The notes beneath the pieces are model-generated. The model saw only the letters and a program-made list of their open reading frames with translations, made no database searches and was not told the DNA's origin. DNA of 23,259 nucleotides. It comes from Nitrospira sp. SG-bin2 (lineage in GTDB: Bacteria > Nitrospirota > Nitrospiria > Nitrospirales > Nitrospiraceae). The stretch lies in the NCBI GenBank assembly GCA_002083405.1, contig LVWT01000029.1, positions 1 through 23,259 of the forward strand. Reading direction: 5' to 3'. Below, in pieces: positions 22,997 through 23,259 of this stretch. Within the stretch, counting starts at the first letter, position 1; every line of letters starts with the position of its first letter. The position numbers were made by a program, and so were the translations under genes.

Positions 22997-23259
22997 CCGT
23001 CGAGGCCTCCGGAGAACCAACCTCCGTCATAATAGCGAATGCCCTCAAGCTTTTCTACAGATGAAGAAATACGCCGGCTCTCTCTAAGTCTCTATATCCT
23101 CACATCGTACAGACACGGCCGTGGGCATCGAGGTCCGCATGACCATATGATGGAACGCACCGCAGTCGAGTCGACGAGGGCGGAACGATCACCAGCGGCG
23201 AGACATGAGATATTTGATTGCAAGACCTGAGGTGGCCCGGATTTGACAGACACCTTTGC
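22997..23259. other. Right-end non-coding stretch
   Basis: No gene is supported in the final 263 bases. The last 50 bases contain TTGCAAGACCTGAGG and TTTGACAGACACC. I associate such phrases with intergenic repeats flanking REP-type or IS200-like elements, so the edge of a mobile or repetitive element may begin here. That association is from memory and the window ends too soon to test it. Confidence 0.3.

Noticed and set aside
23241..23250. TTGACA near the right edge as a -35 promoter element
   Set aside because: No -10 element can be assessed because the window ends; it is also part of a phrase that may belong to a repeat.

Overview
The window looks like chromosomal DNA of a Gram-negative, GC-rich bacterium, most likely Nitrospirota (Nitrospira-like). 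This is an inference from gene content: outer-membrane-type lipoproteins, a large soluble NHL-repeat protein, a sulfite-oxidase-family enzyme, and the guaB/guaA/rluB/aspS/aroC order. No rRNA, tRNA, CRISPR array or complete insertion sequence was recognised.

Layout. (1) 290-1327 (+): an exported molybdopterin oxidoreductase of the sulfite oxidase family. (2) 1443-6594 (-): a tightly packed six-gene run. In transcription order it encodes a four-helix membrane protein, a fatty acid hydroxylase/sterol desaturase, a GH3-type acyl-acid amido synthetase, an enolase-superfamily racemase/epimerase-like enzyme, a small membrane protein and LspA. lspA is frameshifted at a run of seven G. The enzyme content suggests a pathway that builds or remodels an N-acyl amino acid or lipoamino acid. 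(3) 6719-7342 (-): an RluE-type pseudouridine synthase. (4) 7642-11026 (+): an envelope group with an OmpA-domain lipoprotein, a DUF2959 lipoprotein, a YpfJ-type zinc metallopeptidase and a FUN14-like membrane protein; the last two overlap by 4 bases. A short minus-strand ORF resembling the start of pterin carbinolamine dehydratase lies in the gap at 8763-8930. (5) 11056-22391 (-): a long co-directional block, in transcription order NHL-repeat protein, guaB, guaA, rluB, aspS, aroC and an RNase HI-ABC ATPase fusion. (6) 22453-22996 (-): an MNT nucleotidyltransferase followed by a truncated HEPN gene, the remains of a HEPN-MNT toxin-antitoxin pair.

How the genes work together. GuaB and GuaA carry IMP through XMP to GMP. 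RluB and RluE modify 23S rRNA, AspS charges tRNA-Asp, and AroC makes chorismate, so the right half is largely housekeeping. The two intergenic gaps around guaA hold inverted repeats built from short degenerate tandem units. The parts most worth a second look are the GH3/racemase/hydroxylase operon, the RNase HI-ABC fusion, the lspA G-tract, the decayed toxin-antitoxin pair and the intergenic repeats.
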